This document shows positions 9,501 through 16,051 of a stretch of DNA of 64,000 bases, piece by piece. A model generated the notes under the pieces. The model saw nothing but the letters and a program-made list of their open reading frames with translations, had not been told where the DNA came from and made no database searches. Within the stretch, counting starts at the first letter, position 1, and every line of letters starts with the position of its first letter. The DNA comes from JBMNGO01 sp050949885 (lineage in GTDB: Bacteria > Bacillota > Syntrophomonadia > Syntrophomonadales > Syntrophomonadaceae). The DNA lies in contig JBMNGO010000001.1 of NCBI GenBank assembly GCA_050949885.1, positions 496,001-560,000 of the forward strand. Reading direction: 5' to 3'. Position numbers and translations under genes: made by a program.

Positions 9501-11734
9501 CAGGCTAAACCTTGCTCGAAATAGACCTTGGTAACGGTATCATCCCGGGCCCCGGAGAGCTGCAGAGTCCAATCGGTAGGCACCACCCCGTTAGCAACGG
9601 TGGTTTTCACTGCTGCGATGGCTACTGCCTTAACTGCATTAAAGTCGCTCTCATCTTCAACATCTGCATAGTAGAATTCAACCTTGTCACCATCTGCCAA
9701 CTGTATCAGGTTTAAAGCACCATCAGGGTTGTTATAGCCATCTTTTAAAGCACCGTTTACGTAGGCGTACCATGCGCTGCCGTTTTTCACATAATTGTAG
9801 TCCGCTATTCTATCCAGCAGCAGAGCACCGGAATTGCCATAATTCTTGTCGGTAACATCGTAGGTGAATCCGCTAGCTATTGCAGCTTTGTGCAGGGCAC
9901 CCAGTGGCGTGTTCTGATTCACCGTGTATTCCGTTCCTGAATTGTAGGCGCTTACTATGAATTCCTCTTCCGGATCCAGGTTAAGGGTTCCATCATAAAT
10001 AACATCAATAGTTGATAATGCCACCACCGTCTTAACCGCTGCAGTTGCTGCTGCTTTGACTGCATTGAGGTCATTGGGATCGGAAATACCTGCTGCATAA
10101 TAGAACTCAACCTTATCCCCATCAAGCATTTCTATAACGTTCAATCCATCTGGGGTATTCTGGTATCCATCCTTATAGACATCATTTACATAGGCATACC
10201 AGTATCCAGGAGATTTGCGGACGTACTGTCCTACATCGTCCAGCAGGAGTACCCCGTCATAGGACCAGCGCTTGTCGGATAATAAATAGCTGAAGTTACC
10301 TGCCTCGGCGGCTGCCTGCAGGGCTCCCAGCGGGGTGTTATCATTAATTGTATATTCAGTGCTACCAACGCTTACGGTAAAGGTTTCACCTGGTGTTAGG
10401 ATAACTGTCCCCTCATAGAGGACGTCAACTGTCGGCCCACCAGAGCCTTCTACAACAGTAACAGTTATCGAATCGGTTTTATTCCCATCTTCAGTGGTAA
10501 CCGTAATTATTGCCGCGCCTTCTGCTATAGCGGTTACCAATCCGGCCCCATCAACCATGGCAACAGCATCATTATCACTGGACCAGAATACATTTTTATC
10601 AGTAGCATTCTCAGGTTCCACCACAGCAGTTAGCTGAACGGTCTGACCAATCTCCAGCGTTTGGTCCCCTTCAGTAATGCTTACGCCGGTAACCGGTACT
10701 CCTGGCTCTGATACTGTAATATAGTTGGTTTTAATTTCATCATCGTTTCCAGCACTATTGGTTACTGTAAGTTTGACTGTATAAGTGCCTGGAGTATTGA
10801 ATATATAGGTAGGATTCTGCTCAGTAGAGTCTGCCGTCCCGTCATTGTCGAAGTCCCATGCCCATGAAGTAGGTTCATTCGTTGACTGGTCGGTAAACTG
10901 CACTATTAGAGGTGCAGTGCCGGTGGTTTTATCTGCGGTGAAAGCGGCCACCGGAGCCTCCCCCGGTACTGGCTCATTACTATATATGTTTAAATAGGCT
11001 ACCTTTTGTACCGATAGACCGGTTGTTGTCGGATATTCACCACTATAATAGTACCAATATTCAGGGTCTGCAGCTATGCGCCAGTCCCAGTTGCCAAAGA
11101 CGTGATAATAACCAGAAGGTAAACCCTCAATGCTAGTCGGGCCTTCTTTATACGTAGCCTCAGCAAACCAAACCAGACGCATGCCGTCGGTGTATCCGCT
11201 ATCCGGATAATTTCCGTCCTTGTACCAGCAGATCACCATAGGCCCTTCGCGATCTGAGTACTCGTAAACATTCTTATAAGCAAAGGTTTTTTTGAAGCCA
11301 TCAATTGCTTTTATTTCTAATTCTTCACCTTCTGACATCCCGTCTACCAAATCCAAGAGGTCTCGAACATTGGTGCCCATCACAGCACCCATGTCCTTGG
11401 TATCCCAGTTTGTGTCTTCTCCCTCGTTCCAGCGAAGCCGCTCTAACTCCACTGGATCATCAGCAGGCTCATAAATGAAAACCGGCCCCTGATGGTAGTA
11501 ACGGATTTCCCCATTTCCGCATACGGGAATGTTGTCAGGATTCTCCAACCAGTGATAATCAACCTTTTTCTGCTCTAAAATAGTCTCGCCATCATCCGCA
11601 TACCTGGAAATAGTAAGTTCGGTAGTGGCTGCACTGGCTTGTTCAGGCACTATCATGCCTATACAATGGAAGAGGAAGGTAAAGAATAGCGCCATGGCTA
11701 ATACTTTTCCCCATCCTTTTGCCTTGAAATGCAT
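6530..11734 (-). CDS. Giant secreted multidomain protein: PKD, BIG2, two DUF4430 and repeated SUOX-like domains
   Basis: ATG at 11734 follows GGAAGGAG by 7 nt and opens a signal peptide (cleavage near residue 35); the product has 1734 residues. Domains in order, by eye: an N-terminal module (38-252), PKD (260-342), BIG2 (347-428), two transcobalamin-like DUF4430 domains (435-547, 575-691), three SUOX-like domains carrying a C-x2-SGH motif (722-875, 884-1026, 1037-1175), a second copy of the N-terminal module (1187-1376), a fourth SUOX-like domain with a changed motif, CTFGANH (1381-1527), an Shr-HID-like domain (1533-1620) and an unassigned tail. Each SUOX-like unit ends in the family pattern PLRLVG...VG-I--IE. 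There is no SLH or other wall anchor, so it may be released or held by partners. It is the first gene behind the second riboswitch. The conserved Cys/His residues suggest metal or cofactor binding, which is inference. Confidence 0.8.
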   Translation of the reverse strand: MHFKAKGWGKVLAMALFFTFLFHCIGMIVPEQASAATTELTISRYADDGETILEQKKVDYHWLENPDNIPVCGNGEIRYYHQGPVFIYEPADDPVELERLRWNEGEDTNWDTKDMGAVMGTNVRDLLDLVDGMSEGEELEIKAIDGFKKTFAYKNVYEYSDREGPMVICWYKDGNYPDSGYTDGMRLVWFAEATYKEGPTSIEGLPSGYYHVFGNWDWRIAADPEYWYYYSGEYPTTTGLSVQKVAYLNIYSNEPVPGEAPVAAFTADKTTGTAPLIVQFTDQSTNEPTSWAWDFDNDGTADSTEQNPTYIFNTPGTYTVKLTVTNSAGNDDEIKTNYITVSEPGVPVTGVSITEGDQTLEIGQTVQLTAVVEPENATDKNVFWSSDNDAVAMVDGAGLVTAIAEGAAIITVTTEDGNKTDSITVTVVEGSGGPTVDVLYEGTVILTPGETFTVSVGSTEYTINDNTPLGALQAAAEAGNFSYLLSDKRWSYDGVLLLDDVGQYVRKSPGYWYAYVNDVYKDGYQNTPDGLNVIEMLDGDKVEFYYAAGISDPNDLNAVKAAATAAVKTVVALSTIDVIYDGTLNLDPEEEFIVSAYNSGTEYTVNQNTPLGALHKAAIASGFTYDVTDKNYGNSGALLLDRIADYNYVKNGSAWYAYVNGALKDGYNNPDGALNLIQLADGDKVEFYYADVEDESDFNAVKAVAIAAVKTTVANGVVPTDWTLQLSGARDDTVTKVYFEQGLACPSSGHQVTWTDDKGTPEDTSDDEVWGGVPLWLLVAMVDDDPDVGDEHINFNDELAAAGYEVKVIAGDGWSTVLDSADIARSDAYIVANTLNGETLPLKTESGKDCWPLQLKGSAISGGQQVGNIVRIELSGLPEPPAGWILEMIGDIGDTITQEEFEEGLACTVSGHYQEWTDNEGKVWSGVPLWVLLGAVDDIENGSHWTFNENLADSYTVKVVAGDGFNKTFNGADVAKSNDYIVANIYDGKPLTGSSAPLRLVGDGVTKEDGSLGGLAVGNIARIEIPELQTPPAADGSWNLTLDGRISDVISQAEFEAGVACPHSGHLVEWTDADGNVWSGIPLWFLAGWVDDRQPHSYDFTQAVAGYKVVVKAADGYSVDFDSQDINKSSDYIIANKCNGAALTGSWPLRLVGDGVANAGALTGKSVGQVVEIKLTSFASGDSGDIPELRIVKYGEDGTTIIAEETLTYLDMIEQFDVIGDGETLYKYQGVTFDPEDIWDENETGKGGFKIANAIKGTRVSDLCSLVDGMGTGTDIVFVASDGWETKLPYSSIYPDPSVYARQGDAILAWFADGKYVPDYRDGMRLFFTPEDTVYSQMDMHETLPEAYWHYYYDEVMYPSCAGLSAKYVTEIRVYSVPQGDWTLELDGTEIGGIESDISKTYFESALTCTFGANHKASYTDSKNRVWEGMPLWFLVGFVDDEDQHSDNAFNEELAQSGNYKVVITAGDGSTVTIDSTDIDRNSNFIVANTLNGSPIPDSDDNWPLRLVGPAVSGSSSIGNVISIKLIESSSLLTPPALTADTTENQVGQSIEITFTDDAAWRAAITDLTVDGLNVAETEYTISDGQITFAESVFTEAKEYTIVVKATGYQDASVVQTIYSDATGVYTVTPAADSAYTIGETPAGIKTMTVNTAISGFTYFTVSIEPVAPHSGNETVVFTHMRNGSQLQINSTKADFDVVNIAQAGFNVQAGDVIRVYMVDELTNAADHNPVILQ

Positions 11735-11871
11735 AGTTACACTCCTTCCCCAAAGTCTTGCCAAACCTAACCTGACCTTGAAATAATTAATTGCCAAATC
11801 CTCTTTCGCTCCTTGGTCTCTTCTCAGGCTACTGCTCAAAACCTGGTATTCAAACTCAGCCTATTGCAGTC

Positions 11872-11906
11872 AATAGAAAATCCGACTGCAAAGAAGCCAG
11901 CCGGAC
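11872..11906 (-). terminator. Terminator of the second riboswitch
   Basis: On the minus strand the arms TCCGGCTG and CAGTCGGA (one mismatch) enclose a ~13-nt loop and are followed by TTTTCTATT. It starts only about 18 nt after the last aptamer stem and ~140 nt before the start codon at 11734. This is the layout of a transcription-attenuation riboswitch. Confidence 0.6.
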
Positions 11907-11920
11907 TTTGTTATCCGTTA

Positions 11921-12020
11921 ACGACTCCTTTCCAACATGGGAGGCACACCCGTTTCCAAGTGTACCCTACCGGCCTGAGAACCTTAGCAATAGCCTTAGG
12001 TCGCACAGGCTCGGAGCAGT
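11921..12020 (-). promoter_or_regulatory. Structured leader RNA, probable Moco riboswitch (copy 2)
   Basis: Read on the minus strand, the element has CUCCGAG at its 5' end closed by GGAAAGGAGU at its 3' end (P1), an inner stem CCUG/CAGG with a further imperfect hairpin inside, the core CCGGUAGGGUA, a hairpin with loop GGAAAC, and GCCUCCCA. The same core occurs at 20002-20100 with compensatory changes in two stems, which shows a conserved RNA structure. I identify the core with the MOCO_RNA motif from memory; no covariance search was possible. It lies directly after the stop codon of the gene at 12023 and controls the giant gene at 11734 and those after it. Confidence 0.7.
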
Positions 12021-12022
12021 AT

Positions 12023-13348
12023 TTATTGTTTCCGGGTAATCAGTATCTCTCCCGAATCATATATCACCTCCGCTCCCAGGGTTTCGCCAACAAACCGCAG
12101 GGGAACAAATATGCGGCCGGGCGGCAACAATTCTGGAACACAATCAATGTATTCCCGGCTACCATTAACCAGAACCGAATCGGAACCAACTGTAAGGATG
12201 ATTTCCTTTTCCCCATATGTAATAGTTACCTTCCTGGTTTCCTGGTCCCATGCTACACAAGCCCCCAGCGCCTCGCTCACAAACCGCACTGGGACCAGAG
12301 TGCGTTCAGACTCGGCATTTATATAGGGGGCTGCATCCAAAGTATATGGCCTGCCATCAATACTAGCCTCCAGCAAGCCGATGCTTAGCTTAACAACCAT
12401 AGACTGTTTGCCTGTGGTTTCTTCTTTTTGCTCCACCTGGTAGTCAAAGGTAACTACATCACTATCCAATTTGCCTGGGCCAATAGTAATTGCCTTAATC
12501 GTTGTATCCTTGGTGATAGGCCCTATAGGGTGATTGACGGTTCCTAAAACATCGGCCCGGGCTGACCACCAGCGGCTGGCAATCCAGTTATACATAGGGC
12601 TGTCCATGGTTGGAATACTGCCATCGGTAGTATAGTAAATTTTGTCATCATCACTGTTGGTATTGCTAAGAGTGACCATGGTTCCCGGAGGCACCACGCC
12701 GCTGCCCGGATTGGCCTGGGGAGCGTCCCATTTCTCAGGCTGAACAGTAAGCACCTCAATTTTGGTCAGGTACTTTACAAATAAATTGCCCGTCTGCTCG
12801 ATAACTGTACGCTGACCCAGCATTAGCAGCAACGAATTCAAATCATTCATATACTCCGGTTTATCACTGCCCTCAACGCTAACAAGCGCCACAATAGGCT
12901 CAACCTCGACCTTCCCCGCAGGGTCGCCAGGTATATGCCCGTCACTGTCCCCACCGGACTTAAAATTGGGGAATCTATAACGTTTATCCTCAAACAATTC
13001 TTTTACCGTAAGAGTTGCCATATAGCCATCGGTGGAACTAAATCTAATCAAGGTAGCATCATCAGTCATCCCTGCTTTATCCAGGAGGGTACGAAGCTTG
13101 ACCCCCTTGCCTACATACCACTTCTTGGTTGGCCAGGTATTGATACAACTGTAGACATACTGGTCCTGCTCCATGGCTTGGAGTTCTTTTAATGTAAAGG
13201 TCATCGGGTTTTTTACTCCGTCTCCGGCAATTTCCAGTGAGTCCGATGCCGCCCCCACTACCTCCGGGGATACCAGGCTCAAGACACCTGCCAGTAACAC
13301 AAAACTGAGAGCAAGTCCAATGGATCTAAAAAACCATTTAGCTTGCAC
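12023..13348 (-). CDS. Secreted SUOX-like / chitobiase-like / copper-amine-oxidase-N protein
   Basis: A GTG at 13348 is preferred: GGGGAGG lies 8 nt upstream, a signal peptide begins there, and the longer frame would overlap the DUF2149 gene. The 441-residue product has a signal peptide (1-34), a SUOX-like domain (37-200) with the motif YSCINTWPTKKWY, a chitobiase/beta-hexosaminidase C-terminal-type domain (205-304; YYTTDGS then PMYN), and two copper-amine-oxidase N-terminal-type repeats (318-441; LVPVRFVSEALG and FVPLRFVGETLG), which in Firmicutes are cell-surface interaction modules. It is the only SUOX-like copy in this group with a Cys just before the INTWP motif, close to the position of the molybdenum-ligand Cys in sulfite oxidase. 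It is last in the first riboswitch unit. Confidence 0.8.
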   Translation of the reverse strand: MQAKWFFRSIGLALSFVLLAGVLSLVSPEVVGAASDSLEIAGDGVKNPMTFTLKELQAMEQDQYVYSCINTWPTKKWYVGKGVKLRTLLDKAGMTDDATLIRFSSTDGYMATLTVKELFEDKRYRFPNFKSGGDSDGHIPGDPAGKVEVEPIVALVSVEGSDKPEYMNDLNSLLLMLGQRTVIEQTGNLFVKYLTKIEVLTVQPEKWDAPQANPGSGVVPPGTMVTLSNTNSDDDKIYYTTDGSIPTMDSPMYNWIASRWWSARADVLGTVNHPIGPITKDTTIKAITIGPGKLDSDVVTFDYQVEQKEETTGKQSMVVKLSIGLLEASIDGRPYTLDAAPYINAESERTLVPVRFVSEALGACVAWDQETRKVTITYGEKEIILTVGSDSVLVNGSREYIDCVPELLPPGRIFVPLRFVGETLGAEVIYDSGEILITRKQ

Positions 13349-13400
13349 AAAACTAGCCTCCCCTCTTAACAGCACCTGCCATCGTCTCTCTAATACCGTG

Positions 13401-13709
13401 CTAATTGGTGAGCATAAACAACTGACCAGTTTCCGGGTCTTTGTATACGGTGCCCATCTTTTGGTAAAGCTTGCCTTCACCCTGGGTTTCAATCAGATCA
13501 TTGCGTATTTCCGGGGCATCAGTCACTTCCTGCCCCTGTTTTACATTAATCCGCTGTCCCAGCCCCAAATCTACATTCCAATGAATGGCCAGAGCCAGCA
13601 TCAGCCCACAGGCGAAGACCAGCATGGCATCTACGATATTAATAGCCCCTTCCAGAGGATTATCCTCTTCGTGACGCCAGCGCCTGTTGCCCCGCAAGCC
13701 CCTGTTCAA
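13401..13709 (-). CDS. DUF2149 protein, ExbD/TolR-like partner of the proton channel
   Basis: The 102-residue protein starts at a TTG at 13709, 7-8 nt after GGAGGTG, and overlaps the end of the ExbB-like gene by 50 bp, which indicates translational coupling. It has an acidic N terminus (EEDNPLEG), one transmembrane helix with an internal Asp (NIVDAMLVFACGLML) and a short extracellular C part. This arrangement matches DUF2149. The Asp at the start of the helix recalls the proton-path Asp of ExbD, TolR and MotB. I infer that it forms a proton-driven complex with the upstream channel protein. DUF2149 genes next to ExbB-like genes are known to me mainly from methanogens and some Clostridia, where the role is undescribed. 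Confidence 0.75.
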   Translation of the reverse strand: MNRGLRGNRRWRHEEDNPLEGAINIVDAMLVFACGLMLALAIHWNVDLGLGQRINVKQGQEVTDAPEIRNDLIETQGEGKLYQKMGTVYKDPETGQLFMLTN

Positions 13710-14340
13710 CGGCCAACACCTCCATTAAACTCTCCATCACCGTCTCTAGCGAACTCAAATAATCCTCATACCATCTTTTTCTCAGCCGGGAAATGGCAAA
13801 AGCAATGCCCCCTGCAGCCAGACCGGCCACAGTAGCATCAAAGGCAGTCAAGAGCGAATCCGCCAGGGTTTTGGTATCTCCCTGGCTCAAAGCAATCAAG
13901 CCCGGCCCCAGCGGAATCAGAGTGGCCATCAGTCCCAGCATGGGACCAAGACGAGTCACCAGATCGGTCCGGTTGGTTATACGCACATAATAGAGTTCTT
14001 CACTGGTTATAAGCCTCCGCGCCAAGGCCTGCAGGGATGAGGCAGGCAGATCACGGTGATTAATCAGCTCCACAATAGCTGCCTTCTGACGCCGAAATAA
14101 ACCACTGGCCTCGATTCTTTCTATTATTTCTTCTATTTCTTTACCTTGAAAGCTGGCTATCAACTCAGGGACCTTCACTTTCATGCGGGGTCTTTCAGCA
14201 AAGGCTTCGACCAAAAGGCCGCCAAGTTCTACCACTGACAAGGCCAATAATGCTAATAGAACGGCAATGGTAGGCATCAGCAGGCCGGCAGCAATGGCAT
14301 GCATCATTTCCTTTAAGGCTGCTAAAACTACTTCTGTCAT
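13660..14340 (-). CDS. MotA/TolQ/ExbB-family proton channel protein
   Basis: The 226-residue product has three hydrophobic segments: one near the N terminus (LLMPTIAVLLALLALSVVEL) and two in the conserved second half around TRLGPMLGLMATLIPLGPGL and TAFDATVAGLAAGGIAFAI. The Gly/Pro/Thr-rich helices and the 'LGLMATLIPLGPGL' signature are typical of the MotA_ExbB family, which uses proton flow across the cytoplasmic membrane to move a partner. There is no TonB, secretin or flagellar gene here, and the neighbours are secreted SUOX-like proteins. The stop overlaps the DUF2149 start. The upstream gene ends at 14347, 6 bp before this start. The most likely force-receiving partner is the membrane-anchored protein encoded directly upstream, but this is inference. 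Confidence 0.85.
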   Translation of the reverse strand: MTEVVLAALKEMMHAIAAGLLMPTIAVLLALLALSVVELGGLLVEAFAERPRMKVKVPELIASFQGKEIEEIIERIEASGLFRRQKAAIVELINHRDLPASSLQALARRLITSEELYYVRITNRTDLVTRLGPMLGLMATLIPLGPGLIALSQGDTKTLADSLLTAFDATVAGLAAGGIAFAISRLRKRWYEDYLSSLETVMESLMEVLAVEQGLAGQQALASRRG

Positions 14341-14346
14341 TCTTTT

Positions 14347-15996
14347 CTATCGCTCCTTCTTATATTCTGCATATCTTTTGCCGGCTCCCGAAAACAATAA
14401 TAGTAGGATGGACCCGGATGTATAAATCTGCATCCCGTCCCGGGCCTCTTCCAGCGGAAGAGGTACCGTGTCCGCTGTTAATTCGTAAACCTGCCATTCG
14501 CTGCTCTCAAGCTCTGACCGGGCCATATCAGGCACCATTTCCATTGGCAGGGAATCCTTTTCTATCAGATAGGTTGCCTCTTCTTCCTGCCCTGGAAGTT
14601 GGCCGGGATCCTCCGCAACTAATCCCGGCGCAGTAATATCTTCATCTTTTTCATCTTCTTCAACAGTATCCGCTGGTTCAGTTTCAGGCGGCAACGGTTC
14701 CTCTGCAAGCTCCGGTCCCTGATCCTCCTCGGTGCTAATCACTGCAGGAGGCATATCCCCGTAACTCTCTTCACTGCTGGGACCCTTTATTACACAAGTA
14801 GCTGTATGGTCACCAACTACTGTTTTCACAGTGATGATGGCTGTTCCCGGGCCAACCACAGTTACCAATCCACGATTATCCACTGTAGCCACCCTGGTAT
14901 CGCTGGAGCTCCAGGTCACATCTTTCTCGGTAGCATTGAACGGCGCTACTTCAGCTGCTAACTGGAAGCTGCTGCCAATGGAGAGATCAATGGCATTCCG
15001 ATCCAGAGCAACACCGGTGGGCGGACCTCCCGGCACCTTGGTAGGATCAACCGCCTTGCCTGTAAGATCGGCGGTAAAGACAAAGGTAACCACATCACTA
15101 TCTTCCTTGCCGGGCCCGATGGTTATCATCTTAATGACAGTATCTTTCTCGACTTTGATGGGTTTATTGACCTCTTTCACATCGTCACGCTGATCCCACC
15201 AGCGGCTGGCACTCCAGTTAAACATGGGACTGTTTATGGTGGGAGTACTGCCATCGGTGGTGTAATAAATCTTATCCTCGTTATTGTATTTATTGCTCAG
15301 ATCTATTTCCGTCCCCACAGGAACAACCGTCTCACTGGGAATGTTGGCCTTGGGGCTATCCCATTTTTCCGGCGGAGCAGTGAGCACTTCTATCCGTGTT
15401 ACATATTTCAAAAACAAATTATTGGTTTGTTCAGTTACCGCCCTCTGCCCTAATATAAACAAGAGAGCATCCCGGTCATTCATTCTGGTCAGATCGTCAC
15501 TGCCCTCGGCACTTACCAGTGCCAGGATTGGTTCTACTTCTTCCGCCCCTTCTGATGATCCGGGAATGCTTCCGTCGCTGGGATGGTTTTCTTTTAATCC
15601 GGGGAAATAGTAACGCTTATCATGTAATAACTGCCTAACTGTAAGAGTAACGTCATAGCCATCACTGGATATGAATTTAACCAGGGTGGCCTCTTCCCTA
15701 ATTTGGGCCAGAGAAAACAATTCTTTCAGCTTTACTCCCCTTGCTGCATACCAGCGTTTGGTGGGCCAGGTATTTATAGTACTGTAAACATGTTCATACT
15801 GGTCCATTGCTGCCAGCTCGGCCATAGTGAACGTAACAGGATTGGCCACGCCCTCTCCTGCAATTTCCAGCACCCCTGGCGTTTCGCCCCTAGCCTCGAG
15901 GGGAAACAACAGGTTCAACATGAACAGTACCAGAAGGGTAAAGGTCATGATAACATGTGATTTTCTTAATTGAGCATTGATAGAACTTACCACCAT
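14347..15996 (-). CDS. Membrane-anchored SUOX-like / chitobiase-like / BIG2 protein
   Basis: ATG at 15996 follows GGAAGAGAG; the 549-residue product has a signal peptide (to about residue 37), a SUOX-like domain (42-205; YSTINTWPTKRWY), a chitobiase-like domain (210-310), a BIG2 Ig-like domain (325-405), a long acidic, Pro/Glu-rich linker (408-515) and a C-terminal transmembrane helix (521-537) ending in Lys/Arg. The topology is therefore an extracellular head on a flexible stalk fixed in the membrane. It sits immediately before the ExbB-like and DUF2149 genes, which makes it a candidate partner of that complex. The position of the sulfite oxidase molybdenum-ligand Cys is Thr. It is in the first riboswitch unit. 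Confidence 0.8.
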   Translation of the reverse strand: MVVSSINAQLRKSHVIMTFTLLVLFMLNLLFPLEARGETPGVLEIAGEGVANPVTFTMAELAAMDQYEHVYSTINTWPTKRWYAARGVKLKELFSLAQIREEATLVKFISSDGYDVTLTVRQLLHDKRYYFPGLKENHPSDGSIPGSSEGAEEVEPILALVSAEGSDDLTRMNDRDALLFILGQRAVTEQTNNLFLKYVTRIEVLTAPPEKWDSPKANIPSETVVPVGTEIDLSNKYNNEDKIYYTTDGSTPTINSPMFNWSASRWWDQRDDVKEVNKPIKVEKDTVIKMITIGPGKEDSDVVTFVFTADLTGKAVDPTKVPGGPPTGVALDRNAIDLSIGSSFQLAAEVAPFNATEKDVTWSSSDTRVATVDNRGLVTVVGPGTAIITVKTVVGDHTATCVIKGPSSEESYGDMPPAVISTEEDQGPELAEEPLPPETEPADTVEEDEKDEDITAPGLVAEDPGQLPGQEEEATYLIEKDSLPMEMVPDMARSELESSEWQVYELTADTVPLPLEEARDGMQIYTSGSILLLLFSGAGKRYAEYKKER

Positions 15997-16051
15997 AGCT
16001 TCTCTCTTCCGCAACCAGTCTTCACATATAATATTCGGTTTACTGATTCAT

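Noticed and set aside
13173..13835. 220-codon plus-strand frame opposite the DUF2149/ExbB region
   Set aside because: It is a shadow of well-supported minus-strand genes.
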